A DNA stretch of 64,000 bases from Haloferax marisrubri (GCF_001469875.2 NZ_LOPW02000010.1:195942-259941), one strand, 5' to 3'; shown: positions 1-8,804, numbered from the stretch's first letter. Numbers and translations are program-made. The notes: generated from the letters alone by a model not told the origin.

Positions 1-1
1 C

Positions 2-481
2 GCGCTCTATCTCCGCTCGCGGGGCGCGCTCGGCGGCGGCGACGGCGGCGCAGACGCGGCCGGTGCGGCCGGCGAGACAGACGCCGGAGCGTCCGCCGAC
101 TCGACCACCGCGGCCACCGAGGATGCGGCTTCGGCGTCGGCGGCCGACGATGCCGCTACCGCGGCGAGCGCCGGAGCCGGTGCGGACGCGGCCGCCGACG
201 ATGCCGACGCGGGCGACGACGACGGCGACGAGCCGAGCCCGCCGCCGGAACTCCTCAGCAACGAAGAGCGCGTCCTCCGGCTCATCGAGTCCCGCGGCGG
301 CCGCATCAAGCAACAGGAGGTCGCCGGCGCGCTCGACTGGACCGACGCGAAGACGAGCAAGGTCGTCCGCGGGATGCGCGACGAGGGGACCATCGAGGGC
401 TTCCGCCTCGGCCGCGAGAACGTCCTGCGACTGCCGGAAGACGACGAGGACGGCGACGACGGCGACTCGAAAGGAGTATAA
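2..481 (+). CDS. Membrane-anchored winged-helix regulator, C-terminal part (5' truncated)
   Basis: Partial gene whose start lies before the window; the frame is open from base 2 to the TAA at 479-481. The first visible residues (ALYLRSRG) look like the end of a membrane helix followed by a basic stop-transfer. About 70 residues of Ala/Asp/Glu-rich linker follow, then a winged helix (ELLSNEERVLRLIE, then QQEVAGALDWTDAKTSKVVR, then DEGTIEGFRLGRENVLRLP). This layout of membrane segment, acidic linker and C-terminal MarR/IclR-like HTH is common in haloarchaeal membrane-bound regulators (DUF7343-type HTH). The ligand and targets are unknown. The next gene, a secreted protein on the same strand, may be related functionally, but it has its own TATA box. 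Confidence 0.7.
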   Translation, partial: ALYLRSRGALGGGDGGADAAGAAGETDAGASADSTTAATEDAASASAADDAATAASAGAGADAAADDADAGDDDGDEPSPPPELLSNEERVLRLIESRGGRIKQQEVAGALDWTDAKTSKVVRGMRDEGTIEGFRLGRENVLRLPEDDEDGDDGDSKGV

Positions 482-595
482 ATTTCTTACGACCGTTTCG
501 GTCGGTGGTCGGTCCCTAATCGGGAGACGGCACCGACCCGAACGCGGCGCTCAAACTGCCGTTGACTGGGGTTGATTCGCGGGCACGACCGCACG

Positions 596-602
596 TTTAT
601 AT
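596..602 (+). promoter_or_regulatory. TATA box of the secreted coiled-coil protein gene
   Basis: TTTATAT lies 27 nt before the ATG at 629, the spacing expected of a haloarchaeal promoter with a very short or absent leader. It also supports starting the gene at 629 rather than at the upstream in-frame codon at 572. Confidence 0.6.
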
Positions 603-628
603 CGGAACGGGGTTCCAAAACGAGAGTG

Positions 629-1675
629 ATGAGTCGACGAACCGCTGCGCTCGCCGTCGTCGCCGCCGTGTTGCTGGCGACGGTTGGCGCACCGCTCGCT
701 CTCGCCGCCCCGGCCGGACCGATGGGAACGACGGCCGCGGCCACCGATGCCTCGGCTGCCGCACCCGTCGCACAGACGACCGCGAACGACAGCGCGACCA
801 ACGACACGGCGGGCAACGACAGCGCCGCGTCGTCGGAGACGCTCCCCGGTCAGCGCCTGTCCGCCGTCATCGGCGTGCAGGGCTCCGAGACCGACGGAGA
901 ACTCGAACGCCGCACCTTCGAGGCGCGCTTCGCCAAGGCGAACTCGAACGCCTCGAAGGCCGCGGTCGTGGCCACGCAGGTCGAGACGGTCCGCGAGCGC
1001 CTCACGGAACTCGAACAGCGCAGAGACCGCCTCGAAGCCCAGCGCGAAAACGGCACCCTCTCGGAGGGCCAGTACCGCGCGCGACTGACCCAGACGGTCG
1101 CCGACATCGAACGCACCCGGAGCATGCTGAACCAGACGGCTGACGCCGCCTCGACGGTCCCCGCCGGGGACCTCTCGGCCCGCGGCGTCGACACGGCCGA
1201 ACTCGACAGGCTCCGCACGAACGCGAGCGAACTCACCGGCCCCGAAGTGGCCGAAATCGCCCGCGAACTCGCGGGCAACCCCGGCAAGGGTATCGGCCGC
1301 GAGCGCGCCGGAAACGAGTCGGAAGCCGACAACGGCGGGCGACCTGACGACGCGGGGCAAGGTGACGCCCCGGGAAATTCGCGTTCTGAGGCGAGCGACC
1401 GCGCCGATGACGTTCGCGCCGACGCCGAGAACGCGACCGACGGAAACGCGACAGACGTGACCGGCGACGCGTCCGAGGACGCGTCCGGCGACGGTGACCG
1501 CGGCAACGCCCCGGAGACGCCGCCCGGCAACGACAAACGGGCGACGGACGCCGACGGGAGCGACCTCGTGGTGACCACCGACGACGAGCAGTCCGACGAC
1601 GGTACGACCACGACTGACGACGCGACGACAGACGACGAATCGGAAACGTCGTCCACGGACGACTCGGGCGCTTGA
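629..1675 (+). CDS. Secreted coiled-coil protein of unknown function (DUF7096-like)
   Basis: 348 aa. The N-terminus is a Sec-type signal peptide (MSRRTAALAVVAAVLLATVG, then ALAAP). A Thr/Ala/Asn-rich segment follows, then a charged helical region at about residues 85-225 with heptad-like Leu/Glu/Arg spacing, typical of a coiled coil. The last 120 residues are an acidic, disordered Asp/Ser/Thr/Asn tail with several N-x-S/T sequons. I see no C-terminal anchor, PGF motif or lipobox, so the protein is probably released or bound to a partner. It may belong to the haloarchaeal DUF7096 group found beside membrane HTH regulators, but I am not certain of that name. The start was chosen because it begins the signal peptide and sits 27 nt after a TATA box. 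Confidence 0.65.
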   Translation: MSRRTAALAVVAAVLLATVGAPLALAAPAGPMGTTAAATDASAAAPVAQTTANDSATNDTAGNDSAASSETLPGQRLSAVIGVQGSETDGELERRTFEARFAKANSNASKAAVVATQVETVRERLTELEQRRDRLEAQRENGTLSEGQYRARLTQTVADIERTRSMLNQTADAASTVPAGDLSARGVDTAELDRLRTNASELTGPEVAEIARELAGNPGKGIGRERAGNESEADNGGRPDDAGQGDAPGNSRSEASDRADDVRADAENATDGNATDVTGDASEDASGDGDRGNAPETPPGNDKRATDADGSDLVVTTDDEQSDDGTTTTDDATTDDESETSSTDDSGA

Positions 1676-1708
1676 AGCCGGGGACGGCGACCCCGCCTCC
1701 CGATACTG

Positions 1709-1716
1709 TTTAATAT
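1709..1716 (+). promoter_or_regulatory. TATA box of sui1
   Basis: TTTAATAT lies 26 nt before the ATG at 1742, consistent with a leaderless transcript. Confidence 0.6.
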
Positions 1717-1729
1717 CCCCATCCTGTAG

Positions 1730-2035
<306 letters not shown>

Positions 2036-2063
2036 CCGACCTCTGAGTTAGCCCGCCGTCGAG

Positions 2064-2069
2064 ATTTTT
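2064..2069 (+). terminator. T-rich putative terminator after sui1
   Basis: A run of five T's about 30 nt after the sui1 stop codon, in a GC-rich context between convergent genes. Archaeal termination often uses such U-tracts, but no experimental mark is visible here. Confidence 0.35.
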
Positions 2070-2160
2070 CGGAGTAAATCAGCGCACACGAGCCGTTAGT
2101 CCGTTAGTCGCCCGACCGCTCGTGTCCGCGGGCGTGTCAACGCGTCAGCGACGCCGCCGT

Positions 2161-2511
2161 TCAGCGCCGCTCGTCGTCTTCCGCGTCCTCGTCGATGCCT
2201 TCTTCGAGCGGTCCGTCCCACGCGTCGAGTCCGCCGGCCATACTCTCGATGCGGGCGTCTTCCGTCCCCTCGTAGGCCGACAGCAGGCGGACGGCCTGCA
2301 CGCTCGCCTCGCCCCGCGGGCAGACGGTGACGATGCGCTCCGCGCCCGCGACGCGGTCGAGGTGCGAGACGAGGTTCGCGAGCGGGACGTTGATGCTCCC
2401 CGGTAGGTGCCCGAGTGCGAACTCCGCCTCGGTGCTCACGTCAACGACCAGCGGCGGGTCCTCGCCGTCGAGGAGTTCCTCGACTTCTGCGGGGGAAAGT
2501 TCCTCGACCAT
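2161..2511 (-). CDS. Rhodanese-like domain protein
   Basis: 116 aa, a single rhodanese domain. Visible features are the CH2A-type segment VVDVSTEAEFALGHLPGSIN at about residues 22-41 and the active-site loop VTVCPRGEAS with the catalytic Cys at about residue 64, followed by the helix ASVQAVRLL. The GGLDAW motif near the C-terminus is also typical. Single-domain rhodaneses carry persulfide sulfur, but the acceptor here is unknown. This is the last gene of a four-gene minus-strand operon; only one base separates it from the Nudix gene upstream. The acidic tail (IDEDAEDDE) is a normal halophilic feature. Confidence 0.9.
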   Translation of the reverse strand: MVEELSPAEVEELLDGEDPPLVVDVSTEAEFALGHLPGSINVPLANLVSHLDRVAGAERIVTVCPRGEASVQAVRLLSAYEGTEDARIESMAGGLDAWDGPLEEGIDEDAEDDERR

Positions 2512-2512
2512 C

Positions 2513-3076
2513 CTACAGCAGGCCCTCGTCGCGGGCGAGGAGGACGCCCTCGACGGTCGCGTCGTTCGTCGGCGGTTCGGTCGCCCGCTCGATGGCCTCC
2601 TCGACCGGCACGGCGCGGACCGAGAGGAACTCGTTGTCGTCGAGGTCGCGCTCGACCGGCGTGAGACCCTCGGCGAAGACGAAGCCGCGGCGGTGGCGAA
2701 GGACGCCCGTCGAACACCACACGTCGCCGATGACCGACGCCGAGTCGGCGGCGAACCCCGTCTCCTCGCGGAGTTCGCGCACCCCGGCGTCGGTGAAGGA
2801 CTCGCCTTTCTCGACGACGCCCGCAGGGAGTTCGAGCTGCGTCTGGCGGATGTTCGGCCGGTACTGCTCGACGAAGACGACGTGGTCGTCCGCGACGGCG
2901 ACGACGACGACCGCGGTCGCCAGTTCGGCCCAGTAGTAGCGCTTCGTGGTCCCGTTGGGCTGTTCGACGAGGTCGTAGCCGCCGGTGAACCAGCCGGTGT
3001 CGTACTCGATTTCGGACTCCAGCACGCGCCACTCGGGGTCGGGCAGGCGCTCGTGTCGGCGGCCGTCGTCGGTCAT
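2513..3076 (-). CDS. Nudix hydrolase, probably ADP-ribose pyrophosphatase-like
   Basis: 187 aa. A complete Nudix box (G-x5-E-x7-REL-x-EETGF) lies at about residues 86-108, with every metal-binding Glu present. The strand before it, VVFVEQYRPNIRQTQLELPAG, is the arrangement seen in ADP-ribose/nucleoside-diphosphate-sugar pyrophosphatases, so hydrolysis of an X-linked nucleoside diphosphate is the likely reaction. The gene overlaps the upstream DUF5809 gene by 4 bases (ATGA) and is followed one base later by the rhodanese gene, so the group is probably co-transcribed. Confidence 0.88.
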   Translation of the reverse strand: MTDDGRRHERLPDPEWRVLESEIEYDTGWFTGGYDLVEQPNGTTKRYYWAELATAVVVVAVADDHVVFVEQYRPNIRQTQLELPAGVVEKGESFTDAGVRELREETGFAADSASVIGDVWCSTGVLRHRRGFVFAEGLTPVERDLDDNEFLSVRAVPVEEAIERATEPPTNDATVEGVLLARDEGLL

Positions 3077-3576
3077 CGGTCCGCTCCGGTCGCGTCGGAC
3101 TCGGTCTCGGCGGGACCGTCGTCAGCCGCGGCTGCCTCGTCGCGCTCGGCTTCCTCCCCGAGGAGCGCGTCGCGGTAGACGCGGCCGAAGGCGTTCCGGC
3201 GGAGGGTGCTGACGGCGGCGTCCTCCTCGTTTTGGAACGTCGTCGCCAGCACCGTCTCGGCGAAGGGGACCGCGTGCCACGCGACGCGGTCCACGTCGGG
3301 GTTGCCGAGTTCGACGACCTCGTAGCCCTCGTGGGCCGCGCGCCAGTCGTCGAACTCGTCGCGCGTGCCGACCGTGACCGAAAGCGATTCGGCGAACAGC
3401 GCGTTCCGGACCGTCTCGATTACGTCGCCGGTCACGCGTTCGCGGTACTCCTCGCGGTCGAACTCCATCGCCTTGGCCGTCTCGCGGACGACCACCTGTG
3501 CGGTCGGTCCGACGCGGTCGAAGGCGGCCTCGGCCTCGTCGAGCGACGCCGGAGCAATCGTCCCGTGGGTTTCCAT
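3073..3576 (-). CDS. DUF5809 family protein
   Basis: 167 aa haloarchaeal conserved protein. A globular domain covers about residues 1-140 (METHGTIAPASLDEAEAAFD to GRVYRDALLGEE) and is followed by a disordered acidic tail. I recognise the N-terminal pattern and the conserved VDRVAWHAVPF region as DUF5809, whose function is unknown. The gene lies between a DUF5810 zinc-finger-like gene upstream (24-nt gap) and the Nudix gene, which it overlaps by 4 bases. The recurrent pairing with DUF5810 suggests a joint role, but the sequence does not show which. Confidence 0.75.
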   Translation of the reverse strand: METHGTIAPASLDEAEAAFDRVGPTAQVVVRETAKAMEFDREEYRERVTGDVIETVRNALFAESLSVTVGTRDEFDDWRAAHEGYEVVELGNPDVDRVAWHAVPFAETVLATTFQNEEDAAVSTLRRNAFGRVYRDALLGEEAERDEAAAADDGPAETESDATGADR

Positions 3577-3600
3577 CGCCAGTCGGTTCGGGGCCCGGAC

Positions 3601-4116
3601 TTACGACTCTTTCCTGTCCGCGTCGTCGTCGGTCTTCTCGTTGGTCTTCTCGTCGGTCCCCTCATCGCGGCCGGCGTCCTCGTCGTCGCCGTCGCGCGCC
3701 TGCTCGTCCTCGCCGTCTTCTCCCTCCTCGTACATCTCGCGGGTGAGCGACTGCGCCTGCTCGAAGATGCGCGCCGCGTCCCCCGACAGCGACTGCGACC
3801 CGCCGGAGCCGCCGAACGGTTGGGCCTGCCGGTCGGGGATGTCGTGGTCGTGTTCCTGTCCGTGCGCGTGATTGTGGCCGCGGCCGCCCGTGCGGTCGAC
3901 CGTGTCCTCGAACACCTCGTCGAACTCGCGTTCCTCGGCGAGGTCGGAGACGAGCGGGCCGAGCGAGTCGGCGTTCAGGTCGGCCCACTCGGGGGCGTGT
4001 TCGTCCAGCCACGTCTCGTGGTCGTCGCCGTGGACGATGGCCTGTAACGCGAGGTGGTTCGCGAGGTGCGTCTCGTCGCGTTGCGGCGCGTCGCAGACCG
4101 GACAGGCGTATCCCAT
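3601..4116 (-). CDS. DUF5810 family protein with N-terminal zinc-finger-like motif
   Basis: 171 aa. The N-terminus holds a C2H2-like motif (CPVCDAPQRDETHLANHLALQ, then IVHGDDHETWLDEHAP) with two Cys and several His placed to bind zinc. The middle is helical (WADLNADSLGPLVSDLAEE) and a His/Asn-rich stretch (GHNHAHGQEHDHD) may also bind metal. The C-terminal 40 residues are acidic and disordered. It is the first gene of the minus-strand operon leading to DUF5809, Nudix and rhodanese. The role is not known; a metal- or nucleic-acid-binding adaptor is a guess. Confidence 0.75.
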   Translation of the reverse strand: MGYACPVCDAPQRDETHLANHLALQAIVHGDDHETWLDEHAPEWADLNADSLGPLVSDLAEEREFDEVFEDTVDRTGGRGHNHAHGQEHDHDIPDRQAQPFGGSGGSQSLSGDAARIFEQAQSLTREMYEEGEDGEDEQARDGDDEDAGRDEGTDEKTNEKTDDDADRKES

Positions 4117-4376
4117 GCCCTCCGGTAGCGGCTCTGTGTACCAAAACCCGTCGCACTCTCGCGTCGCCCCGTGTCGCGTTGCGTCGCGTCGCGTCGAATC
4201 GCATCACATCGCATCGCGTCAGCGTCGTCGGTCGCCAAAGGAAATGTGGCCGCGTCGCCCGCGTGGTGATGGTGGTGGGTCGCGGGCGACGGTCGGCTTT
4301 CGCGGCACCGTCCGGGGTGCCGCGTCGTGTGGTGGTGGTGGTGGTGGTGATACCGATTCGTTCGTGTGTCGATGCG
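4117..4376. repeat. Intergenic region with degenerate TCGCG pentamers and a TGG triplet run
   Basis: No gene is recognised in these 260 bases. Bases 4159-4224 hold a chain of degenerate pentamers around tcgcg, gcatc and gcgtc. Bases 4329-4349 are a TGG/GTG triplet run of seven units. Both look like slippage-prone simple repeats between two minus-strand genes. The promoter of the DUF5810 operon should lie just above 4116, but I see no clear TATA box in the GC-rich repeats. Confidence 0.5.
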
Positions 4377-4724
4377 TCAGGCGGACTTGACGATGACCGT
4401 TCCGTCGGCCCAGACGGTCACGTCGCAGGCAGCGTACCGGAACCCGATTCGGCCGCGCGACGGCGCTATCGACCCGCGGGTGCCGCCGTCCGTCGCCGGT
4501 GCCCGCGCCAGCGGGGCGAACAGTTGACAAAGCGCGTCGGGGTCGATAGTCTCGGACAACGGTGGGAGTTCGATGGCGTCCACGCCGTTCAGTTGAGCGG
4601 TCGCGGTGACGACTGTCACCGCGAGGGTGTCTCGTCCGCTCCAGTCGTGTTGGGCGACGACCTCGTCGGTCGAACCCGTATTCCATCCCACATCGTTGCC
4701 CGGTAACGCGCGAGTTTCATCCAT
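4377..4724 (-). CDS. HalOD1 output domain protein
   Basis: 115 aa when started at MDETRALPG (ATG 4724-4722). An in-frame start at 4799 would add 25 basic residues and would swallow the likely TATA box near 4774-4780, so I prefer the shorter form. The sequence (VVAQHDWSGRDTLAVTVVTA, then IELPPLSETIDPDALCQLF, then IGFRYAACDVTVWADGTVIV) matches the haloarchaeal HalOD1 output domain, a small domain usually fused to signal-transduction proteins or standing alone. Its partner is unknown. It lies next to the Bat-like regulator on the same strand. Confidence 0.72.
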   Translation of the reverse strand: MDETRALPGNDVGWNTGSTDEVVAQHDWSGRDTLAVTVVTATAQLNGVDAIELPPLSETIDPDALCQLFAPLARAPATDGGTRGSIAPSRGRIGFRYAACDVTVWADGTVIVKSA

Positions 4725-4884
4725 GATTCGGTTCGCGTCGGCGCCTCGCCGACACCCGTGCCGACGACGCTCGGGGATATATCGGTCGCTGCTATCCAAC
4801 TAGTGGTGGCGCGTGCGCCACCTCTAGGTACCTAGAACCGAACCTGAACAGCAGTTGGTAACGTGGTCAGCACGTGGTACGTCC

Positions 4885-7800
4885 TCACTCGAAGACGCGT
4901 TCGACCAACTTTCGCTCGGCCGCGCGCAGGTGGTACTGGTAGGTCGGCGCGCTGATGTCGAACGTCTCCGCGAGCGTCTCGGCGGTGCTGCGGCGCGGCC
5001 ACTCGTAGAAGCCGGCGAGGTGGGCCGCCCGAATCGACTCGTGCTGGCGGCTCGTCCACGCCGCGCGCATCTCGGCGGCGAACGTCTGCGGCGACTCGGC
5101 CCCGTCGGCGGCGGTCCGCCGAGACAGCAGGCTCGTTCCGGGGTAGTTCGAGTCGAGCGCGTCCACGAACGACCGGACCCGGATTCGCTCCGGCACTTCG
5201 GCGGTGAGCGTGGTCTGGGTGGGCGTCGCGTCGAGCGCGCGGAGCGTCGCCTCCGAGGCGTACAGCGTCTCGAACAGCGATTCGCGCGGGAGTCGGAGTT
5301 CGAACAGCGACCCCGAGTCGTCGGTGGAGACGTGGCGCACGCGCGTCGCGATGTCTCGTCCGGCGTCGACAACGTCCTCCGGTTCCGCGTCGCTGGTGAC
5401 GAACGCGATGACGGAGCCGTCGGACTGTGGGATGACGCCCCCGAGGCTCACCGCGTGACCGACCCGCCGGGCGAGCCGCGACAGCGACAGCCGGTCGCCG
5501 CCGAGTTGTACCTGCACGTCGGTCTGGCGCTCGGTCAGCATGGCGTCGGCGCGCCCCGTGGCCGTGAGCGCGTAGCCGACCGTCTCGCCCAGCCCGCTGA
5601 GCAGGCCGTCGTCGTCGGTGAAGGAGTCCGGGTCGGTCGCGTGGACGACGAACAGCGCCTCGACCCGGTCGTCGGCGACCGCGGGGATAACCGCGATGGC
5701 GCGGAACCCGTAGCTGAGGGCGTCGCCGCGGTGGTCGGCCCACGCGGGGTCGTCGAGCACGTCAGCGACTACCTGTATCTCTCGGCTCTCCATGGCGGCT
5801 TCGAGGAGCGAAAACAGCGGCTCCGCGCTCGCCACTTCTCCGAGCCGGTCCGCGTAGGCGGTGTCCGCGCCGTGGACCGCGTCGCTCGTCGGGCGATACG
5901 TCTCGTCCACGTCGCTGGCCTCGGCGTGCCAGACGACGGCGTAGTCGTCGGCATCGACGAGGTGTTTGGCGACGGCCGACAGCGCCTCGCCGCGGGTCGG
6001 CGCGCGGATGAGCGACTGGTTGATGTTTCGGATGGTCTCGTTGATTCGGTCGAGCCGAGTGAGCGCCTCGTTCTGGGCTTCGAGCCGGCGGTCGCGCTCG
6101 CGTAGCTCCGCCTCGGCGTCGACGCGTTCGAGCAGCTCCTCGACGGTCGCCGAAAGCAGGTTCACGAGTTCCACGTCGACCTCGTTCGGCGCGACGGTGC
6201 CGGGATGGCCGGTGACGAGCACGCCGTGGCGACCGAGCGGCGCGGCGATGACGCGCTCGACGCCGTCGACGACGCCCCCGTCGGGCGCGAGTTCGACCAC
6301 GCGGACCTCGCCGGAGACGAACGCGTCCCAGACGCCGCCGCGGTCGAGGCCGCCGTCGAGCGGCGTGTCGCCGAGGCCGGTCCCCGCCGCGCCCACGCGG
6401 ACGAGACTCGTGTCCGACTCGTCGAAGACGAACAGCTCGGTCCGGGCGTCGCCGAGCACCTCGTCGCAGGCGTCGGCGGCCGCCCGGAGGACGGTCTGTC
6501 TGTCGGTCGCGCCCATCATCTCGCGGGTCCGGTCGTGGAGCGTCGCCAGCAGGCGCTCGTAGCGGTGCCGCTTCGTCACGTCGCGGAGGACGCCGACCGA
6601 GCCGACCTCCTCGCCGCCGACGACCAGCGGCGTCCGGTGGTTCTCGACCCGGACGACCTCGTTGTCGGGAGTCTGGAGTTCGAATTCGACGATGCCCCGC
6701 GACGAAGCCGCGAACGCCTCGTCGCTCTCGTCGGTCGCGGTCGCGTTCTCGGCGAGCAGGTCCGTCGACGACCCGATGACGCGGTCGCGGTCGAGCCCCG
6801 TCAGCCGCTCGAACGCCGGGTTGACGGCCGCGAACCGCCCCTCGTCGTCCAGCGCGTACACCGCGTCGGCGACGGCCGCCAGCATCCGCCCGTACTGCTC
6901 GGCTTCGACCTCGTGTTCCAACTGCTCCGTGATGTCCGTGAAGTAGACCGAGAGCCCCGTTTCGGAGGGGTACGCCCGGACCGCGTACCACGTTTCGAGG
7001 CGGTCGTAGTAGGTCTCGAACGTCGCGGGCTCCTGTCGCTCCATCGCGCGCTCGAACTCCTCGCGGAAGACGTTCGCCTCGGGAACCGAGTCCCAGATGC
7101 GCGTCCCCAGCACCGACGCGGCGGACATCCCGAGTCCGTGTTCGGCCGTGGAGTTGACGTACGTGACGCGCCAGTCCGCATCGAATCCCATCACCGCCTC
7201 GTCCATCCGCTCTAAGACCTCGGAGAGCGCGCTCTTGAGTTCGTGTCGCTCGGTCGCCGCGCCGACGACGGCCGCGATGTTCTCCAAGAACAGCACGTCG
7301 TCGTCGGTGAACTGCCCGCGGGCGACGCCGTGGACGTTGATGACCCCCCACCACGTCTCGTCGCCGCCGATGGCCGCGCTGATGCCGCTTTTCGGTCCCG
7401 ACGGAGCCGCGTCGGCGGCGCGCTCGAAGCGCTCGTCGGTGTCGAAGTCGTCGACGAGCGTCGAACGACCGGTCCGGTACGTCTCTGCGGCCTGCGTCCC
7501 CCCGGCCGCGGCGGGCCCGTGACTCCTGCTCGCCGACCATCCCGCGGCGGCGGCGACGCGAAACGCGCCGTCGTCGAGGCCCTCGAAGATGGTGACGGAG
7601 TCCGCGTCGAGCACGTCGCGGACGCGACGCGCGGCGTGGTCGAGCGTCGAGTCGAGGTCGGTGGCGGTCTGTGCCCGCGTGCCGACCTCGGAGACGACGC
7701 GCTGTTGTTCGATTCGGTCGCGGTGGTTCCGCGCGAGGGTACACTCGCCGAGCGCCCGCTCGACGCGGAAGGCCAGCCACGACATCGTCTCCGGGTCGTC

Positions 7801-8127
7801 GTCGTCGCGGACGACGTAGTCCGTCGCGCCGGCTTCGACCGCGTGCGCCGCGACCTCGCGGTCGGCGGCCGCGACCACGACCGGGATGTCGATACCCTGC
7901 GCGTAGATGTCGCGGACGAACGCCCCCTCGTCACCGGCCGCCGTGGGTGCGGTGAAAACGATACAGGAGACGGCCGCGGCGGCGGCGACGAGTTCCGCGC
8001 GCGCCGCGGCGGGAGTGCGGACGTGGCGGACGGCGGTCGCTTCGTCGAGCGACGACAGCGACGATTCGAGAGCCGCCACGAACTCGTCGTCGTCACTCAC
8101 ACAGAGTACGGTGGGGGGCGGTAACAC
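4885..8127 (-). CDS. Bat-like multidomain sensor/transcription regulator (pseudo-receiver, GAF, PAS, HTH_10)
   Basis: 1080 aa, GTG start. Order: a receiver-like domain at about 5-125; a GAF domain at about 145-300; PAS 1 at about 305-420 (GFDADWRVTYVNSTAEHGLG); PAS 2 at about 425-545 (YALDDEGRFAAVNPAFERLT); a GAF-like domain at about 550-690; a short coiled coil; a further GAF-like domain at about 725-865; the bacterio-opsin-activator associated domain at about 870-1010; and a C-terminal HTH_10 (ETLAETFDISAPTYQYHLRA, then AERKLVERVF). No histidine-kinase domain is present, so signal input and DNA binding lie on one chain. The receiver lacks the phospho-acceptor Asp: the expected position reads IVFTAP with Thr59. 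That suggests a non-phosphorylated fold. Bat in Halobacterium senses light or oxygen; the ligand here is unknown. Confidence 0.85.
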   Translation of the reverse strand: MLPPPTVLCVSDDDEFVAALESSLSSLDEATAVRHVRTPAAARAELVAAAAAVSCIVFTAPTAAGDEGAFVRDIYAQGIDIPVVVAAADREVAAHAVEAGATDYVVRDDDDPETMSWLAFRVERALGECTLARNHRDRIEQQRVVSEVGTRAQTATDLDSTLDHAARRVRDVLDADSVTIFEGLDDGAFRVAAAAGWSASRSHGPAAAGGTQAAETYRTGRSTLVDDFDTDERFERAADAAPSGPKSGISAAIGGDETWWGVINVHGVARGQFTDDDVLFLENIAAVVGAATERHELKSALSEVLERMDEAVMGFDADWRVTYVNSTAEHGLGMSAASVLGTRIWDSVPEANVFREEFERAMERQEPATFETYYDRLETWYAVRAYPSETGLSVYFTDITEQLEHEVEAEQYGRMLAAVADAVYALDDEGRFAAVNPAFERLTGLDRDRVIGSSTDLLAENATATDESDEAFAASSRGIVEFELQTPDNEVVRVENHRTPLVVGGEEVGSVGVLRDVTKRHRYERLLATLHDRTREMMGATDRQTVLRAAADACDEVLGDARTELFVFDESDTSLVRVGAAGTGLGDTPLDGGLDRGGVWDAFVSGEVRVVELAPDGGVVDGVERVIAAPLGRHGVLVTGHPGTVAPNEVDVELVNLLSATVEELLERVDAEAELRERDRRLEAQNEALTRLDRINETIRNINQSLIRAPTRGEALSAVAKHLVDADDYAVVWHAEASDVDETYRPTSDAVHGADTAYADRLGEVASAEPLFSLLEAAMESREIQVVADVLDDPAWADHRGDALSYGFRAIAVIPAVADDRVEALFVVHATDPDSFTDDDGLLSGLGETVGYALTATGRADAMLTERQTDVQVQLGGDRLSLSRLARRVGHAVSLGGVIPQSDGSVIAFVTSDAEPEDVVDAGRDIATRVRHVSTDDSGSLFELRLPRESLFETLYASEATLRALDATPTQTTLTAEVPERIRVRSFVDALDSNYPGTSLLSRRTAADGAESPQTFAAEMRAAWTSRQHESIRAAHLAGFYEWPRRSTAETLAETFDISAPTYQYHLRAAERKLVERVFE

Positions 8128-8182
8128 AACTCGTGTACGTGGCTCGTCGTGATAAGCCCTCGTCCGACCGCGTGCGGTCCTG

Positions 8183-8698
8183 TCAGCCGCTCTGCCACTC
8201 GGCCACGTCGAGGACCATGATGTACGCGTCCTCGCCGTCGCCGTAGTAGCCCGGCACCCGGCGGGCGGGTTCGAAGCCGAGACTCCGGTAGAGGCCGATG
8301 GCGGGGTCGTTCGAGACGCGGACTTCGAGTTTCACGACCGTCGCGCCCGCGATGGCCATCGCCGTCAGCGACTGCACGAGCAACCGCCGGCCGAGGCCGT
8401 TTCCGCGGGCCGCCGGGCGGACCGCGAGGTCCTTCACGTGGCCGATGTCGTTGCCGTGGTTCGGCATCACGTCGGCGACGACGTAGCCGAGCACCTCGTC
8501 CCCGCGGGCGGCGACGAGAAACGCCGGCTCGTCGACGAACATCTCGAACGCGGAGTACGGCCACGGCTCGGAGAAACAGGTCCGCTCGATGCGGAGCACG
8601 TCGAGGAGGTCCGCGCGGTCGACCCGCCGGACGACCAGGTCGTCGGCGAGCGCGTCGTCGAACGACGTCACGCTCGGCGCTACGTGGTTGGCACGCAA
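8183..8698 (-). CDS. rimI: Ribosomal protein S18-alanine N-acetyltransferase-like (RimI) GNAT enzyme
   Basis: 171 aa. A complete GNAT fold is visible: LVVRRVDRADLLDVLRIER, CFSEPWPYSAFEMF (the RimI/Naa10-type substrate loop), the acetyl-CoA P-loop VRPAARGNGLGRRLL at about 102-116, and YRSLGFEPARRVPGYY near the end. RimI-like enzymes acetylate protein N-termini; in archaea one such enzyme has broad N-terminal specificity. The gene stands between the Bat-like regulator and aconitase, all on the minus strand but with clear gaps. Calling it RimI rests on the EPW and GYY motifs. Confidence 0.85.
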   Translation of the reverse strand: MRANHVAPSVTSFDDALADDLVVRRVDRADLLDVLRIERTCFSEPWPYSAFEMFVDEPAFLVAARGDEVLGYVVADVMPNHGNDIGHVKDLAVRPAARGNGLGRRLLVQSLTAMAIAGATVVKLEVRVSNDPAIGLYRSLGFEPARRVPGYYGDGEDAYIMVLDVAEWQSG

Positions 8699-8798
8699 AA
8701 GCCCGACGGCACGGGCGCGCGGCGGTGGTTGGGGCGGACGCTCACGGTCGCGGTCGATGCGACCCGTCGGTCGCGCGATGGCCGTCGCTCGCCGGGCG

Positions 8799-8804
8799 AA
8801 AAAG
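8799..8804 (-). terminator. T-run (minus strand) after aconitase
   Basis: Five to six A's on the plus strand, 20-25 bases beyond the aconitase stop, give a U-tract in the minus-strand transcript. Confidence 0.3.

Noticed and set aside
4855-6105. Long open frames opposite the Bat-like regulator and many other genes
   Set aside because: They mirror high-GC coding sequence on the other strand, have Arg/Val/Gly-rich or Pro-rich composition instead of acidic haloarchaeal proteins, and show no motif.
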